NCBI RefSeq assembly: GCF_947503385.1
Contig: NZ_CANNDO010000003.1
Location: 496,001 to 560,000, forward strand
DNA: 64,000 nucleotides
Reading direction: 5' to 3'
DNA from: an uncultured Tateyamaria sp.
GTDB taxonomy: Bacteria > Pseudomonadota > Alphaproteobacteria > Rhodobacterales > Rhodobacteraceae
Part shown: piece after piece, positions 51,559 through 60,341 of the stretch
Layout of the letters: each line of letters starts with the position of its first letter
How positions within the stretch are numbered: the first letter of the stretch is position 1
The notes under the pieces: generated by a model
Seen by the model: the letters and a program-made list of their open reading frames with translations, nothing else
What the model was told of the DNA's origin: nothing
The model's database searches: none
Program-made: the position numbers and the translations under genes

Positions 51559-51932
51559 CCTCCGAAACACTCCTCCTTTACGGCGCGACCCTTGCCCTGA
51601 TGATCGGTTCTGCCTTTGTCATCGTCGGCGTGTTGGGTCTGATGAAATTCAACGATCCCATGACCCGGCTGCACGCACCTACCAAGGTTGGCACGCTTGG
51701 CATCGGCATGTTGCTTTTGGCATCCATGCTCAAGTCGATGGCGGCGGGAGATGCGTCCATCCACGAGTTGCTGATCATGTCATTCCTGTTCGTGACCACG
51801 CCCATTTCAGCGCATTTCATCGCCAAGGTCGGCATCCACCTGCGCGCCTGCGACACCCCGCCGTCACCAACACAGGATGACACGTGGTCCACGTTGACAA
51901 CGCCGCAGAAAAATCAGCAGAGCGCGGTCTAA
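51555..51932 (+). CDS. mnhG: Mrp Na+/H+ antiporter subunit G
   Basis: The 125-residue product has three membrane helices and the MnhG signature GLMKFNDPMTRLHAPTKVGT, then a helix with SFLFVTTPISAHFIAKVG. A hydrophilic tail of about 30 residues extends past the last helix. It closes the antiporter operon, which is complete (A/B fused, C, D, E, F, G). No convincing terminator follows. Confidence 0.92.
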   Translation: MTSETLLLYGATLALMIGSAFVIVGVLGLMKFNDPMTRLHAPTKVGTLGIGMLLLASMLKSMAAGDASIHELLIMSFLFVTTPISAHFIAKVGIHLRACDTPPSPTQDDTWSTLTTPQKNQQSAV

Positions 51933-52042
51933 ACCAGCCGTTCGCCACCCCGCTTGCAACATGGTTAACAGAACCCAACCATCGATTTCACCAATGAATG
52001 TGGATGTCTCCGCGCGCATGAATAGTTTGGCGCGGTGCCAAC

Positions 52043-52465
52043 TTACCCCCCGGTATCAGCCGTCAAACTCTGCGCTTTGATGGCGGCCACTGCGCAGGCT
52101 TCATCATTGTCAGAACTGTCTCCGGTGATGCCAATGGCGCCGAGCAGCACCCCATCCCGCCAGAGCAAGACGCCCCCCGGCACGGGCACAAGGCTTCCGC
52201 CGTTCAAGGCGTTCATTGCGTCGATGAAATAGGGTTGTTCTTGTGCGCGGTTAAACAATGCACGCGATCCAAGACCCATCGCAACCGCGCCCTTGGCCTT
52301 GCCCTGTGCAATCTCGGCGCGCAGGTTGCTGGTGCCATCCTCGCGCTGCAATGCCACAAGGTGCCCGCCCGCATCAATGACCGCAATGGTCAGAGGTTTC
52401 ATGTTGCGCGCGCGCCGGTACTCCAGCGCCGCCGCGATCAGCGCGTTGGCCAGTTCGAGGTTCAT
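52043..52465 (-). CDS. GlcG/HbpS-family haem-degrading-type protein
   Basis: The ATG at 52465 has AAAGGA upstream and gives 140 residues, the usual length. The family fold is shown by RNMKPLTIAVIDAGGHLVAL near residue 22, ALNGGSLVPVPGGVLLW near 88, and GAIGITGDSSDNDEACA near 110. GlcG-like proteins occur in glycolate-utilisation operons and their relatives bind haem, but their biochemical role is unclear. It is the last gene of the TRAP transporter operon, 60 bp after the large permease gene, which points to 2-hydroxyacid use. Confidence 0.85.
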   Translation of the reverse strand: MNLELANALIAAALEYRRARNMKPLTIAVIDAGGHLVALQREDGTSNLRAEIAQGKAKGAVAMGLGSRALFNRAQEQPYFIDAMNALNGGSLVPVPGGVLLWRDGVLLGAIGITGDSSDNDEACAVAAIKAQSLTADTGG

Positions 52466-52493
52466 ATGCAGTCCTTTTGGAAATCGACCGGCC

Positions 52494-52512
52494 GCCCGGT
52501 TTGAAACCGGGC
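52494..52512 (-). promoter_or_regulatory. Hairpin between TRAP permease and GlcG-like genes
   Basis: GCCCGGTTT and AAACCGGGC are perfect 9-base arms around one base (52494-52512), able to form an 8-bp stem with a 3-base loop. It follows the permease stop (52526) and precedes the GlcG-like start (52465), so it may reduce read-through or protect the upstream message. Confidence 0.45.
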
Positions 52513-52525
52513 AGCCCATGGGAGG

Positions 52526-53806
52526 TCAGTTGTAAAAGTAGTCGACCAGAAACAGCGGTATTGCCGGTATGTAGGTACACATCAGCAGCACCGTCAGCAA
52601 AACCGCGATGAAGTAGATGTTCACCTTGGTGACGTCCCAGATATTTGCCCGGGCCACCGCGCAGGCGGTAATCAGCACCGACGCCACAGGCGGTGTCTGT
52701 TGCCCGATCGCAAGGTTCAGCGTCACAACCAGACCAAAATGGATCGGGTTGATCCCAACAGCTTCGATCAATGGGATGACAATCGGCACCACCAGAATGA
52801 TTGCAGCCGCCGAATGTAAAAAGAACCCGATCACGAGGAAGAAGAAGTTCAGGATAAGCAGCACAACCCACTTGTTTTCGGTAATGCTCAGGATCGCGCC
52901 TGCCAATTCCTGCGGATATTGCGCGCGGGTCAGGAAACCGCCCATCACCACCGACGCCGCAACCAGCAGCATAACCACCGCCGTCTGCATCCCGCCGTCC
53001 AGCATCGACCGTTTCAGGTGGCGCAAATCCACCTGACGATACCACAGGCTGATCGCAATGGCGGCCAGCACAGCAAGACCCGCCGCTTCTGTGGCCGTCA
53101 CGTAACCGCCAAAGATACCGCCCAGAATGATCACAGGCAGTGCAAAGGTGGGCAGCGCATCGACAAAGGTGACCCACAGCTTGCGACCGGAAAACGCCTC
53201 TTCGCGCGGCAGGTCGTAGCGGCGCGCAAAGTAATACGCGACACCCATCAACCCTGCGGCCCCCATCAGGCCGGGAATAACACCGGCAACAAACAATTGC
53301 TCGACCGATACGTTGGCGGAGGTCGCGTACAGGATCATCGGAATGGAGGGTGGAATGATGATGGCAAGCGACGCCGACGACGATGTAACTGCCGCCGACA
53401 GGGCCCCGGAATAGCCGCGCTTTTTCATCTGTGGGATCATCACGGACCCCATCGCCGCGACATCCGCCACGGCAGATCCCGAAATCTCGGCAAAAAACAG
53501 TGACACACCGATGTTTACATGGGCCAGCCCACCGCGAATGAACCCGATGAGCGCGGCCACAAAGTTGATCAGCCGGTCCGTGATACCGCCCGCATTCATT
53601 ATCGCACCGGCGAGCACGAACATGGGGATTGCGATCAGCGAAAACTTTGTCGCGCCGCCATACATGTCCAAGGCGACATTCACCAGTGACCCACTGCCTT
53701 CCAGCACCAGCAGCCCGCCAATGGCCGACACCGCCAGCGCCACGCCGATGGGCACGTTCAAACAAATCATCGCCACCATCGCGATGAAGATCCCCAGCAT
53801 CAACAT
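52526..53806 (-). CDS. TRAP transporter large permease, DctM family
   Basis: The 426-residue protein has about twelve membrane helices and DctM-type segments: SGSAVADVAAMGSVMIPQM near residue 108, SLAIIIPPSIPMILYA near residue 150, and IPLIEAVGINPIHFGLVVTL near residue 347. It carries the substrate with Na+ across the inner membrane together with the small permease. Its start shares one base with the stop of the small permease gene (TGATG), so the two are coupled. Confidence 0.93.
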   Translation of the reverse strand: MLMLGIFIAMVAMICLNVPIGVALAVSAIGGLLVLEGSGSLVNVALDMYGGATKFSLIAIPMFVLAGAIMNAGGITDRLINFVAALIGFIRGGLAHVNIGVSLFFAEISGSAVADVAAMGSVMIPQMKKRGYSGALSAAVTSSSASLAIIIPPSIPMILYATSANVSVEQLFVAGVIPGLMGAAGLMGVAYYFARRYDLPREEAFSGRKLWVTFVDALPTFALPVIILGGIFGGYVTATEAAGLAVLAAIAISLWYRQVDLRHLKRSMLDGGMQTAVVMLLVAASVVMGGFLTRAQYPQELAGAILSITENKWVVLLILNFFFLVIGFFLHSAAAIILVVPIVIPLIEAVGINPIHFGLVVTLNLAIGQQTPPVASVLITACAVARANIWDVTKVNIYFIAVLLTVLLMCTYIPAIPLFLVDYFYN

Positions 53807-54348
53807 CAGGTGTTCCCCGCTTTCTTCATCTCGGTCTCGACCTCTTCTTCTATCTCAGCATGTTCCAGCGAGACGCCCAACGCGGTCTTGCGCCAGTAAT
53901 CCGGCACACTCAGCGCCTGACAGATCAAGAACAGGACAGCACCGATCGGGATTACGGATTGGGCAAAGCTAACCGGCACCCACGTGAGCGATACCAGCGA
54001 CATGCCACCCAGAATGGTCATCACCGTGTACCCTGCCCATGCCAGCAGCACGAAAAACCCCGCCGTGATCAGCTCGGCCAAGGCGACGGCCCACATGCGC
54101 CACGGCATAGCAATAGACAGCAGCACGCTATCGAACCCGATATGGCGCCGCCTCAGAACAGCCAGCGCCGATCCGTAATAGGTGATCCACGCCAGCATGA
54201 TCGCCGCCACCTCGTCATACCAGGCAAGGCTCGACCCCATCAGACGGTATGTCACGGCGACCACCACAATGGTCGTCAGGATCACCATCAACAGGATCAC
54301 AAAGTTTTCGAGAACAACCTCAAAGAAGGTTTGCAGAGCTTTGAGCAT
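53806..54348 (-). CDS. TRAP transporter small permease, DctQ family
   Basis: I choose the ATG at 54348, preceded by AAGGA, giving 180 residues; the longer frame adds an unlikely leader. Four helices and the DctQ segment SSLAWYDEVAAIMLAWITYYG (quoted over residues 36-55 only in part) are typical, as is RRRHIGFD after the second helix. A Glu-rich tail follows. It binds the large permease in the inner membrane. Confidence 0.9.
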   Translation of the reverse strand: MLKALQTFFEVVLENFVILLMVILTTIVVVAVTYRLMGSSLAWYDEVAAIMLAWITYYGSALAVLRRRHIGFDSVLLSIAMPWRMWAVALAELITAGFFVLLAWAGYTVMTILGGMSLVSLTWVPVSFAQSVIPIGAVLFLICQALSVPDYWRKTALGVSLEHAEIEEEVETEMKKAGNT

Positions 54349-54418
54349 GGGAGGTCCTTGCCGGGCGACGTGCCCAGAGAAGTCGGAAGACGGTGTCATT
54401 GGTTTGTATCCCAAAGCA

Positions 54419-54446
54419 GGCAGGGGGTCCGTCCTGACCCCCTGCC
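54419..54446 (-). promoter_or_regulatory. Strong intercistronic hairpin after the TRAP binding-protein gene
   Basis: GGCAGGGGGTC (54419-54429) pairs perfectly over 11 bp with GACCCCCTGCC (54436-54446) around a 6-base loop. It starts 10 bases after the binding-protein stop and precedes the permease genes, as in the two ABC operons of this window. No T-run follows, so message protection is likelier than termination. Confidence 0.6.
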
Positions 54447-54456
54447 CCCATTCAGG

Positions 54457-55437
54457 TCAGGACCCCGAGGCGAGGTTCTGAATACGCTCGATCAACTCTG
54501 CGCCGCCGTCCACGGTGGTTGCGAACTCTTCGTAGATCGACGCAGATGCGTCGATGAACGCTTGATTGTCCGCCTCATTGACCGCCACGCCAGCCGCTTT
54601 GATCTCTTCCAGCAGCTCAACCTCCAGCTTGGCCGCGTGCTCATATACAAAGTTCTGAGTTTCGGACCCGCAGGCTTCAAGATCGGCGCGCACATCTTCG
54701 GGCAGTTGCTGCCAACGACGCTCGGACACCAAAACGTAGCCGGGTGTGTAGACGTGCCCGGTGATCGACAGATATTCCTGCACTTCCTGGAACTTAGCTG
54801 ACGCAATCTGGGCATACGGGTTTTCCTGCCCGTCAATCACTTTGGTCTGGAGTGCCGTGAAGACCTCCGAAAAGGCCATCGGAGTAGGGTTCGCGCCATA
54901 CAGCTGGAACATTTTTACCCGCCACTCACCGTTGGGTGTGCGCAGCTTGATCCCTTGCAGGTCCTCGGGCGTGTTGATCGGGCGCGTGTTGTTCGTGATA
55001 TGGCGGAAGCCGTTTTCGAAATAGCCGATGATCCGGTAGCCTTCGCCCTGTGCCGCCTCTTGAAAGACGTCGCCCAACTCGGCCTGAATGCGGCGCATAT
55101 GGTCGCGGTCCTGCACGATGTATGGCATCTCGAAGACGCCAAATTCGGGTGCCACTGACGACATCACCGACGACGGTAGTGAAAAGTCGACCTGCCCCAG
55201 CTTCAGCTTTTGCAGCAGTTCGCGGTCCTTGCCCAGCTGGCTCGCGCCGAAGGTTTGCACCTCGGCACGGTCACCCAGCTTGCCGTTCGCGCATTCGGCA
55301 AAGGCGTCCGCCGATGCCTCAAACAGTGAGCCGGGATTGCCGACATGGCCAAACCGCAAGGTCAGATCCGCAGCCGTTGCCGCCAAAGGCATGGCAATTG
55401 CTGCCACACTGGCCAGTATGGTTGCTTTGAAATTCAT
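54457..55437 (-). CDS. TRAP transporter substrate-binding protein, DctP family
   Basis: The 326-residue protein has a signal peptide cleaved near residue 22 (MPLAATA-ADL). The DctP fold is shown by LQGIKLRTPNGEWRVKMF near residue 165, whose Arg normally holds the ligand carboxylate, and FSEVFTALQTKVIDGQENPY near residue 195. The ligand is therefore probably a carboxylate such as a 2-hydroxy or 2-oxo acid, or a C4 dicarboxylate. The neighbouring aminotransferase and dehydrogenase genes suggest a 2-hydroxyacid. It delivers to the DctQ/DctM pair. Confidence 0.9.
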   Translation of the reverse strand: MNFKATILASVAAIAMPLAATAADLTLRFGHVGNPGSLFEASADAFAECANGKLGDRAEVQTFGASQLGKDRELLQKLKLGQVDFSLPSSVMSSVAPEFGVFEMPYIVQDRDHMRRIQAELGDVFQEAAQGEGYRIIGYFENGFRHITNNTRPINTPEDLQGIKLRTPNGEWRVKMFQLYGANPTPMAFSEVFTALQTKVIDGQENPYAQIASAKFQEVQEYLSITGHVYTPGYVLVSERRWQQLPEDVRADLEACGSETQNFVYEHAAKLEVELLEEIKAAGVAVNEADNQAFIDASASIYEEFATTVDGGAELIERIQNLASGS

Positions 55438-55470
55438 GGTTTTCCTCCCTTATTGCCCCGTTTCGGAGCT

Positions 55471-56658
55471 TTATTCCGCGGCGACCCGCGTGACCGTCGT
55501 TTCTTTCAGATGCTCCATGGCGGCCTGCGCGCCGCCCGCCTGATGCGGGACACCAGCCTTGGCCAGACCCATCTCGACCCCCGAAAGGGTCGCCATGAGC
55601 ATCAGATCGTTGAAATCGCCCAGATGTCCGATGCGGAACACTTTGTCCGCCACCTTGGACAGGCCATTGCCCAGCGAAATGTCATAATGCTTGAGTGTGG
55701 TTGCCCGGAATGCGTCAGCCGAATGCCCGCCGGGCATCAAAACGGCGGTCAGAACACCCGATTCTTCGCCTTGGCGCGCGCACAACACCTCCAGCCCCCA
55801 AGCCCGGACAGCCGCTCGGGTCGCCGCACCGTGCCGGGCGTGCCGGGCAAAGACATTGTCCAGCCCCTCTTCGTGCAGCATGGCGATGGCTTCGTTCAGG
55901 CCGTAAAGCAGGTTGGTGGCTGGCGTGTACGGGAAATATCCCGTCTCATTCGGGCCAACCATATCCTGCCAGTCCCAGTAGCTGCGCGGCGTCTGCACAG
56001 ACTTGGAATACTCCATCGCCCGCGCACTGACCGCGTTGAAACTCAGGCCCGGAGGCAGCATCAGACCCTTTTGCGAGCCTGAGACGCACACATCCACGCC
56101 CCATTCGTCAAAACGGAAGTCAATCGAGGCGAGACCGGAAATCGTGTCGACCATCAGCAAGGCAGGGTGCCCGGCCGCATCAATTGCTTTGCGCACCTCC
56201 GCCACGTTCGAAACCGACCCTGTCGACGTCTCGTTATGGACGACGCAGACCGCCTTGATCTCGTGCCCTGTGTCTTCTCGCAGCCGCGCCTCGATCCGGT
56301 CGGGCTCGGCCCCGCCGCGCCAGTCCCCTTCCAGAAACTCGGGTGCCATGCCGATTTTGCGCGCCATTTTGCTCCACAGCGTCGCGAAATGTCCGGTCTC
56401 GAACATCAGCACTTTGTCACCGGGGTTCAGCGTGTTGACCAGCGCCGCTTCCCACGCGCCGGTGCCGGAAGACGGGTAGATGAACACGTGGCTTTCGGTT
56501 TTGAAGATGCTCTTCATCCCCTCAAGGGCCGTATTGCCGACTTCGGCGAAATCCGGGCCGCGATGGTCAATCGTCTGCGCGCTGATCGCGCGCAGGATAC
56601 GGTCTGGAACCGCGCTTGGGCCCGGGATCTGCAAGAAATGTCGGCCAGCCTGGCGCAT
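55471..56658 (-). CDS. Class V aminotransferase, serine/alanine-glyoxylate type
   Basis: GGGAGGA sets the start at ATG 56658 (395 residues). The sequence follows serine-glyoxylate aminotransferases closely: HFLQIPGPSAVPDRILRA at the N-terminus, YPSSGTGAWEAALVNTLNPG, HNETSTGSVSNVAEVRKAID, and GSQKGLMLPPGLSF with the lysine that binds pyridoxal phosphate (near residue 190). It would transfer an amino group to glyoxylate or a related oxo acid in the cytoplasm. An aspartate-glyoxylate role as in the beta-hydroxyaspartate cycle is possible, but the other genes of that cycle are not here. It leads the leftward operon with the TRAP genes. Confidence 0.87.
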   Translation of the reverse strand: MRQAGRHFLQIPGPSAVPDRILRAISAQTIDHRGPDFAEVGNTALEGMKSIFKTESHVFIYPSSGTGAWEAALVNTLNPGDKVLMFETGHFATLWSKMARKIGMAPEFLEGDWRGGAEPDRIEARLREDTGHEIKAVCVVHNETSTGSVSNVAEVRKAIDAAGHPALLMVDTISGLASIDFRFDEWGVDVCVSGSQKGLMLPPGLSFNAVSARAMEYSKSVQTPRSYWDWQDMVGPNETGYFPYTPATNLLYGLNEAIAMLHEEGLDNVFARHARHGAATRAAVRAWGLEVLCARQGEESGVLTAVLMPGGHSADAFRATTLKHYDISLGNGLSKVADKVFRIGHLGDFNDLMLMATLSGVEMGLAKAGVPHQAGGAQAAMEHLKETTVTRVAAE

Positions 56659-56798
56659 CGAAGGTATCCTCCCAAAGTGCGCCATTCCAAGGGCGCGATT
56701 AGACGTTGCAAAAAATGTAATTATGAATTCATTATTCAGTCAACCAAAATCTTAGACCCTGTTAAAACGGGCCGAGACCGGGAGGTTTCAGATACGAC
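56659..56798. promoter_or_regulatory. Divergent control region of the aminotransferase and dehydrogenase operons
   Basis: This 140-bp AT-richer stretch separates two divergent operons. It contains the 10-base palindrome ATGAATTCAT at 56723-56732, a possible site for the GntR regulator encoded at 59682. TTGCAA (56706) and CATTAT (56730) at 18-base spacing form a weak rightward promoter candidate. Confidence 0.35.
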
Positions 56799-59672
56799 AT
56801 GCATGAAAATACGCATCTTTTCAGACGGTTGACCTCAACCTCCCAAGGTGAGGTGATGACTGACCCGGCGTCACGGGCGCGCTACGCCACAGACGCCTCC
56901 ATCTACCAAATGGTGCCCGAAGCGGTCGTTTTGCCCCGTTCAGAAGCCGATGTCGAAGCCGTCATGCAGATCGCGCGGGAGGAAGAAACACCAGTTCTTC
57001 CACGCGGCGGCGGCACTTCGCAATGTGGCCAAACCATCAACCGTGCCGTCGTGCTCGACAACACCCGGCACCTGAACAAGATCATCGACATCGACCCGGA
57101 AAACCTCACCGCCAAAGTGCAGCCGGGCGTCGTGCTTGATGAGTTAAACCGCTCTCTGAAACCGCATGGCCTGTGGTTCCCAGTTGACCCCTCCACTGCC
57201 TCGCGCTGCACGCTTGGCGGGATGGCCGCGAACAATTCCTCTGGTGGTAAGTCGCTGCGCTACGGCATCATGCGCGACAATGTCCGCGCCATCGCGGCCA
57301 TTCTGCCCGACGGCACGCGCGCGCGGTTTAACGGCGCGGACCCTGCGCCGGGGCCATATGCCGATCTGGTCAGCGATATGCGCGCCCTTGGCCAACGCGA
57401 AGCGGACGAAATCGACGCCCGCTTTCCCAAGGTGCAGCGCCGCGTTGGCGGCTACAACATCGACGCCCTCACTGGCAATGACGTGAACATGGCCCACCTG
57501 CTTGTGGGGTCCGAGGGCACGCTCGCCTATTTCACTGAACTGGACCTCAGCCTCGCTCACCTGCCGGGGGACAAGGTGTTGGGCATCTGCCACTTCCCCA
57601 CCTTCTATGCGGCGATGGATGCAGCACAGCACCTCGTCACGCTCGACCCGCAAGCGGTCGAACTGATCGACGACACAATGATTGCGCTGGGGCGCGACAT
57701 TCCCCTTTTTGCCGAAACGATCAACGCCTTTGTTGAAGGCGACCCTGCCGCCCTCCTGCTTGTTGAATTCGCCGAAGGTAACGCAACGGCAAACGCAGCA
57801 AAACTCGCAGAACTGGCCGCGCTCATGGGCGATCTGGGCTTTGCTTTTTCCGAAACTGGCCCGCGCTGGGGTGGCGTAATCCCGGTCAGCGATCCCAGCC
57901 TTCAAAACGCAATCGCCGAATACCGCAAGTCCGGCCTCAACGTCATGATGTCGATGAAACAGGCGGGCAAACCGATTTCTTTTGTCGAGGATTGCGCCGT
58001 CGCCCTGCCCGACCTCGCGGAATACACCCAAGGGCTGACTGACATCTTTGCCCGCCACGGCACCAAGGGCACGTGGTACGCCCACGCCTCTGTCGGCTGC
58101 CTGCACGTGCGTCCGGTCCTGAACATGCGACAGGACAAGGATGTCAAAACCATGCGCAAGATTGCCGAGGAATGCTTTGACCTCGTCAAGCACTATAAGG
58201 GATCGCATTCCGGCGAACATGGCGACGGGATCGTGCGCTCGGAGTTTCACGAAAAGATGTTCGGGCCGCGCATCGTTTCCGCCTTTGAAGAGGTCAAGGC
58301 ACGGTTCGATCCCGACGGGCTGATGAACCCCGGTAAGATCGTTCATGCGCCCGCGATGGATGACCGCCGCGTTTTTCGCTACGGCCCGAATTACGACGTG
58401 CCCGCGTTCGAAACCGCTCTTGACTGGTCTGCTTGGCCCGGTGCCGCAGGCGGGTTTCAGGGCGCGGTAGAGATGTGCAACAACAATGGCGCCTGCCGCA
58501 AGTTGAAGGGCGGCGTGATGTGCCCCTCGTTCCGCGCAACCCGCAATGAACGCGACGCCACGCGCGGACGCGCCAACACTTTGCGATTTGCCATCAGCGG
58601 ACAGATGCCCGGCGGGCTGACCTCGGATGCAATGGCGGACACGATGAAATACTGCGTGTCCTGCAAGGCGTGCCGTCACGAGTGTCCCACGGGCGTCGAC
58701 ATGGCCCGTATGAAGATCGAGGTGCTGGCCGCCCGCCGCCGCGAAAATGGCCTCTCCCTTGCAGAAAAACTGGTCGCCTATCTGCCCCGCTACGCACCGC
58801 GCGCCGCAAGGGTTGCATGGCTGTTGAACCTGCGCAACAAGATCGGTCCGGTGCGCAAGATGGCGGAACGGCTGACCGGCGTTTCCCACCGCCGCGACCT
58901 GCCCATCTGGTCGGCGAACCCTTTTCGCGATGACGAAGCCCAAGACAATGATCCCCAAGTCTTGCTGTTTGCTGATGTGTTCAACCGCTATTTTGAACCC
59001 GAAAACCTGCGTGCTGCTGTGCGTGTTCTGCGTGCGTCCGGTCTTCGGGTGGCCGTCGCTCAGGACGGCTCAGGCACGGCGCTGGATTGCGGTCGTGCAT
59101 TGCTGGCAAACGGGTGCGTCGACGAGGCCCGAAATGAAGCGCAACGGGTGATTGCCGCCACGCGAACCGCTGTTGCGCGCGGTATTCCCGTCGTCGGACT
59201 GGAGCCGTCTTCAATCCTGACCTTCCGGGACGAGTTTCTTGCCTTGTGTCCCGGGCCAGACGCCCAAGCGTTGGCCGAGGTGGCCAAGACGTTCGAAGAG
59301 GTCTTGGCCACCATCGCCGAGATCCCGCTCATGCCCTTGGGCCGCCCGATCTACGTGCATGGCCATTGCCACCAGAAAGCCCACGGCGCAGTCACCCCAA
59401 TGCTCGACGTGCTGGGGCGTATTCCCGACACGTCGGTGCATATGATCGAAACAAGCTGCTGCGGCATGGCGGGCGCATTTGGCTATGCGCCGGAAACAAT
59501 TGACGTCTCGCTGGCAATGGCAAAGCTCGATCTGTTCCCGGCGCTGGATGCAGCGCCCGACGACGCCGTTATCGTGGCCGATGGCACCTCCTGCCGTCAC
59601 CAGATCGCAGACGGCACACCGCGTCGGCCCGTGCACGTAGCACGCTTGCTGGATCAAGCACTTGATGCGTAG
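56799..59672 (+). CDS. FAD-linked oxidoreductase with Fe-S and Cys-rich domains (D-2-hydroxyacid dehydrogenase type)
   Basis: The 957-residue protein joins three parts. Residues about 25-240 are a FAD-binding domain (VLPRGGGTSQCGQTINRAVV; GMAANNSSGGKSLRYGI). About 240-530 is a FAD-oxidase C-terminal domain (HASVGCLHVRPVLNMR, with flavin-site residues). About 550-957 is a ferredoxin-like region (CVSCKACRHECPTGVDMARM) plus a CCG-type domain (GHCHQKAHG; TSCCGMAGAFG). This is the plan of YdiJ/GlcDF-type enzymes that oxidise D-lactate, glycolate or D-2-hydroxyglutarate and pass electrons to the membrane chain. An internal start at 56856 is possible. The GntR gene follows by 9 bp. Confidence 0.9.
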   Translation: MHENTHLFRRLTSTSQGEVMTDPASRARYATDASIYQMVPEAVVLPRSEADVEAVMQIAREEETPVLPRGGGTSQCGQTINRAVVLDNTRHLNKIIDIDPENLTAKVQPGVVLDELNRSLKPHGLWFPVDPSTASRCTLGGMAANNSSGGKSLRYGIMRDNVRAIAAILPDGTRARFNGADPAPGPYADLVSDMRALGQREADEIDARFPKVQRRVGGYNIDALTGNDVNMAHLLVGSEGTLAYFTELDLSLAHLPGDKVLGICHFPTFYAAMDAAQHLVTLDPQAVELIDDTMIALGRDIPLFAETINAFVEGDPAALLLVEFAEGNATANAAKLAELAALMGDLGFAFSETGPRWGGVIPVSDPSLQNAIAEYRKSGLNVMMSMKQAGKPISFVEDCAVALPDLAEYTQGLTDIFARHGTKGTWYAHASVGCLHVRPVLNMRQDKDVKTMRKIAEECFDLVKHYKGSHSGEHGDGIVRSEFHEKMFGPRIVSAFEEVKARFDPDGLMNPGKIVHAPAMDDRRVFRYGPNYDVPAFETALDWSAWPGAAGGFQGAVEMCNNNGACRKLKGGVMCPSFRATRNERDATRGRANTLRFAISGQMPGGLTSDAMADTMKYCVSCKACRHECPTGVDMARMKIEVLAARRRENGLSLAEKLVAYLPRYAPRAARVAWLLNLRNKIGPVRKMAERLTGVSHRRDLPIWSANPFRDDEAQDNDPQVLLFADVFNRYFEPENLRAAVRVLRASGLRVAVAQDGSGTALDCGRALLANGCVDEARNEAQRVIAATRTAVARGIPVVGLEPSSILTFRDEFLALCPGPDAQALAEVAKTFEEVLATIAEIPLMPLGRPIYVHGHCHQKAHGAVTPMLDVLGRIPDTSVHMIETSCCGMAGAFGYAPETIDVSLAMAKLDLFPALDAAPDDAVIVADGTSCRHQIADGTPRRPVHVARLLDQALDA

Positions 59673-59681
59673 GATGGTAAA

Positions 59682-60341
59682 ATGAACCTGACAGAAAGCA
59701 TCAAACGCCCAACCTTGCACGAAGAGCTTGTGGAACGGTTGCGCAACCTCGTCGTGGAAGACGCGCTGAAGCCGGGCGAAAAGGTGCCGGAAAAAGACCT
59801 GTGCGCGTCGTTCGGCGTGTCACGGACACCTTTGCGCGAAGCGCTTAAGGTGCTTGCATCCGAGGGCCTTGTGGTGCTGCAAGCCAACCGGGGCGCGCGC
59901 GTGACCGAAGTCACACCAGAGGAACTGGAAAACACGTTTCCTGTTATTGCCACGCTGGAACAGCTTGCGGGTGAATTGGCGTGTGAGCGGCTGGATGACG
60001 CAGGCATCGCTCACATAGAAGAGCGGCACAAAGACATGATCGCGGCTTATAAAACGCGTGATCGGCAAGCCTATTTCCAAGCGAACCAGGATATCCACAA
60101 TGCCCTGATCACGGCAGCGCAAAACGAAGTTCTGGAATCGCATCACCGTATGCTCGCCGTGCGTGTCAGACGCGCGCGGTTCATGGTCAATCTGTCCGAC
60201 AAACGATGGGCGCAAGCAATTGATGAGCACGAGCAGATGATGGAAAAATTGCGTCGCCGGGATGCCAAAGGATTGGGCGAACTGATGAAGCTCCACATGC
60301 TGAACAAGTTTGTCGCCCATATGAAAGCGCTGCAAACGTAG
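59682..60341 (+). CDS. GntR-family (FCD) transcriptional regulator
   Basis: The 219-residue protein has a GntR winged helix at residues 8-75 (DLCASFGVSRTPLREALKVL; EGLVVLQANRGARVTEV) and an FCD effector domain at 85-215 (ANQDIHNALITAAQNEVLES, with the His that often binds metal or carboxylate ligands). FCD regulators often respond to hydroxy or oxo acids such as lactate, glycolate or pyruvate, which fits the linked dehydrogenase. It is in one operon with the dehydrogenase and probably controls the divergent TRAP/aminotransferase operon too. Confidence 0.9.
   Translation: MNLTESIKRPTLHEELVERLRNLVVEDALKPGEKVPEKDLCASFGVSRTPLREALKVLASEGLVVLQANRGARVTEVTPEELENTFPVIATLEQLAGELACERLDDAGIAHIEERHKDMIAAYKTRDRQAYFQANQDIHNALITAAQNEVLESHHRMLAVRVRRARFMVNLSDKRWAQAIDEHEQMMEKLRRRDAKGLGELMKLHMLNKFVAHMKALQT

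Noticed and set aside
52374-53765. 463-residue minus-strand frame overlapping the TRAP permease
   Set aside because: Gly/Arg/Cys-rich shadow in another frame; the DctM frame has the membrane helices and family motifs.
55471-56658. Aminotransferase as part of a beta-hydroxyaspartate cycle (bhcABCD)
   Set aside because: The dehydratase, aldolase and reductase genes of that cycle are absent nearby; the serine-glyoxylate type fits the sequence at least as well.
57144-58958. 604-residue minus-strand frame opposite the FAD dehydrogenase
   Set aside because: No family features; the plus-strand frame has FAD and Fe-S motifs in order.
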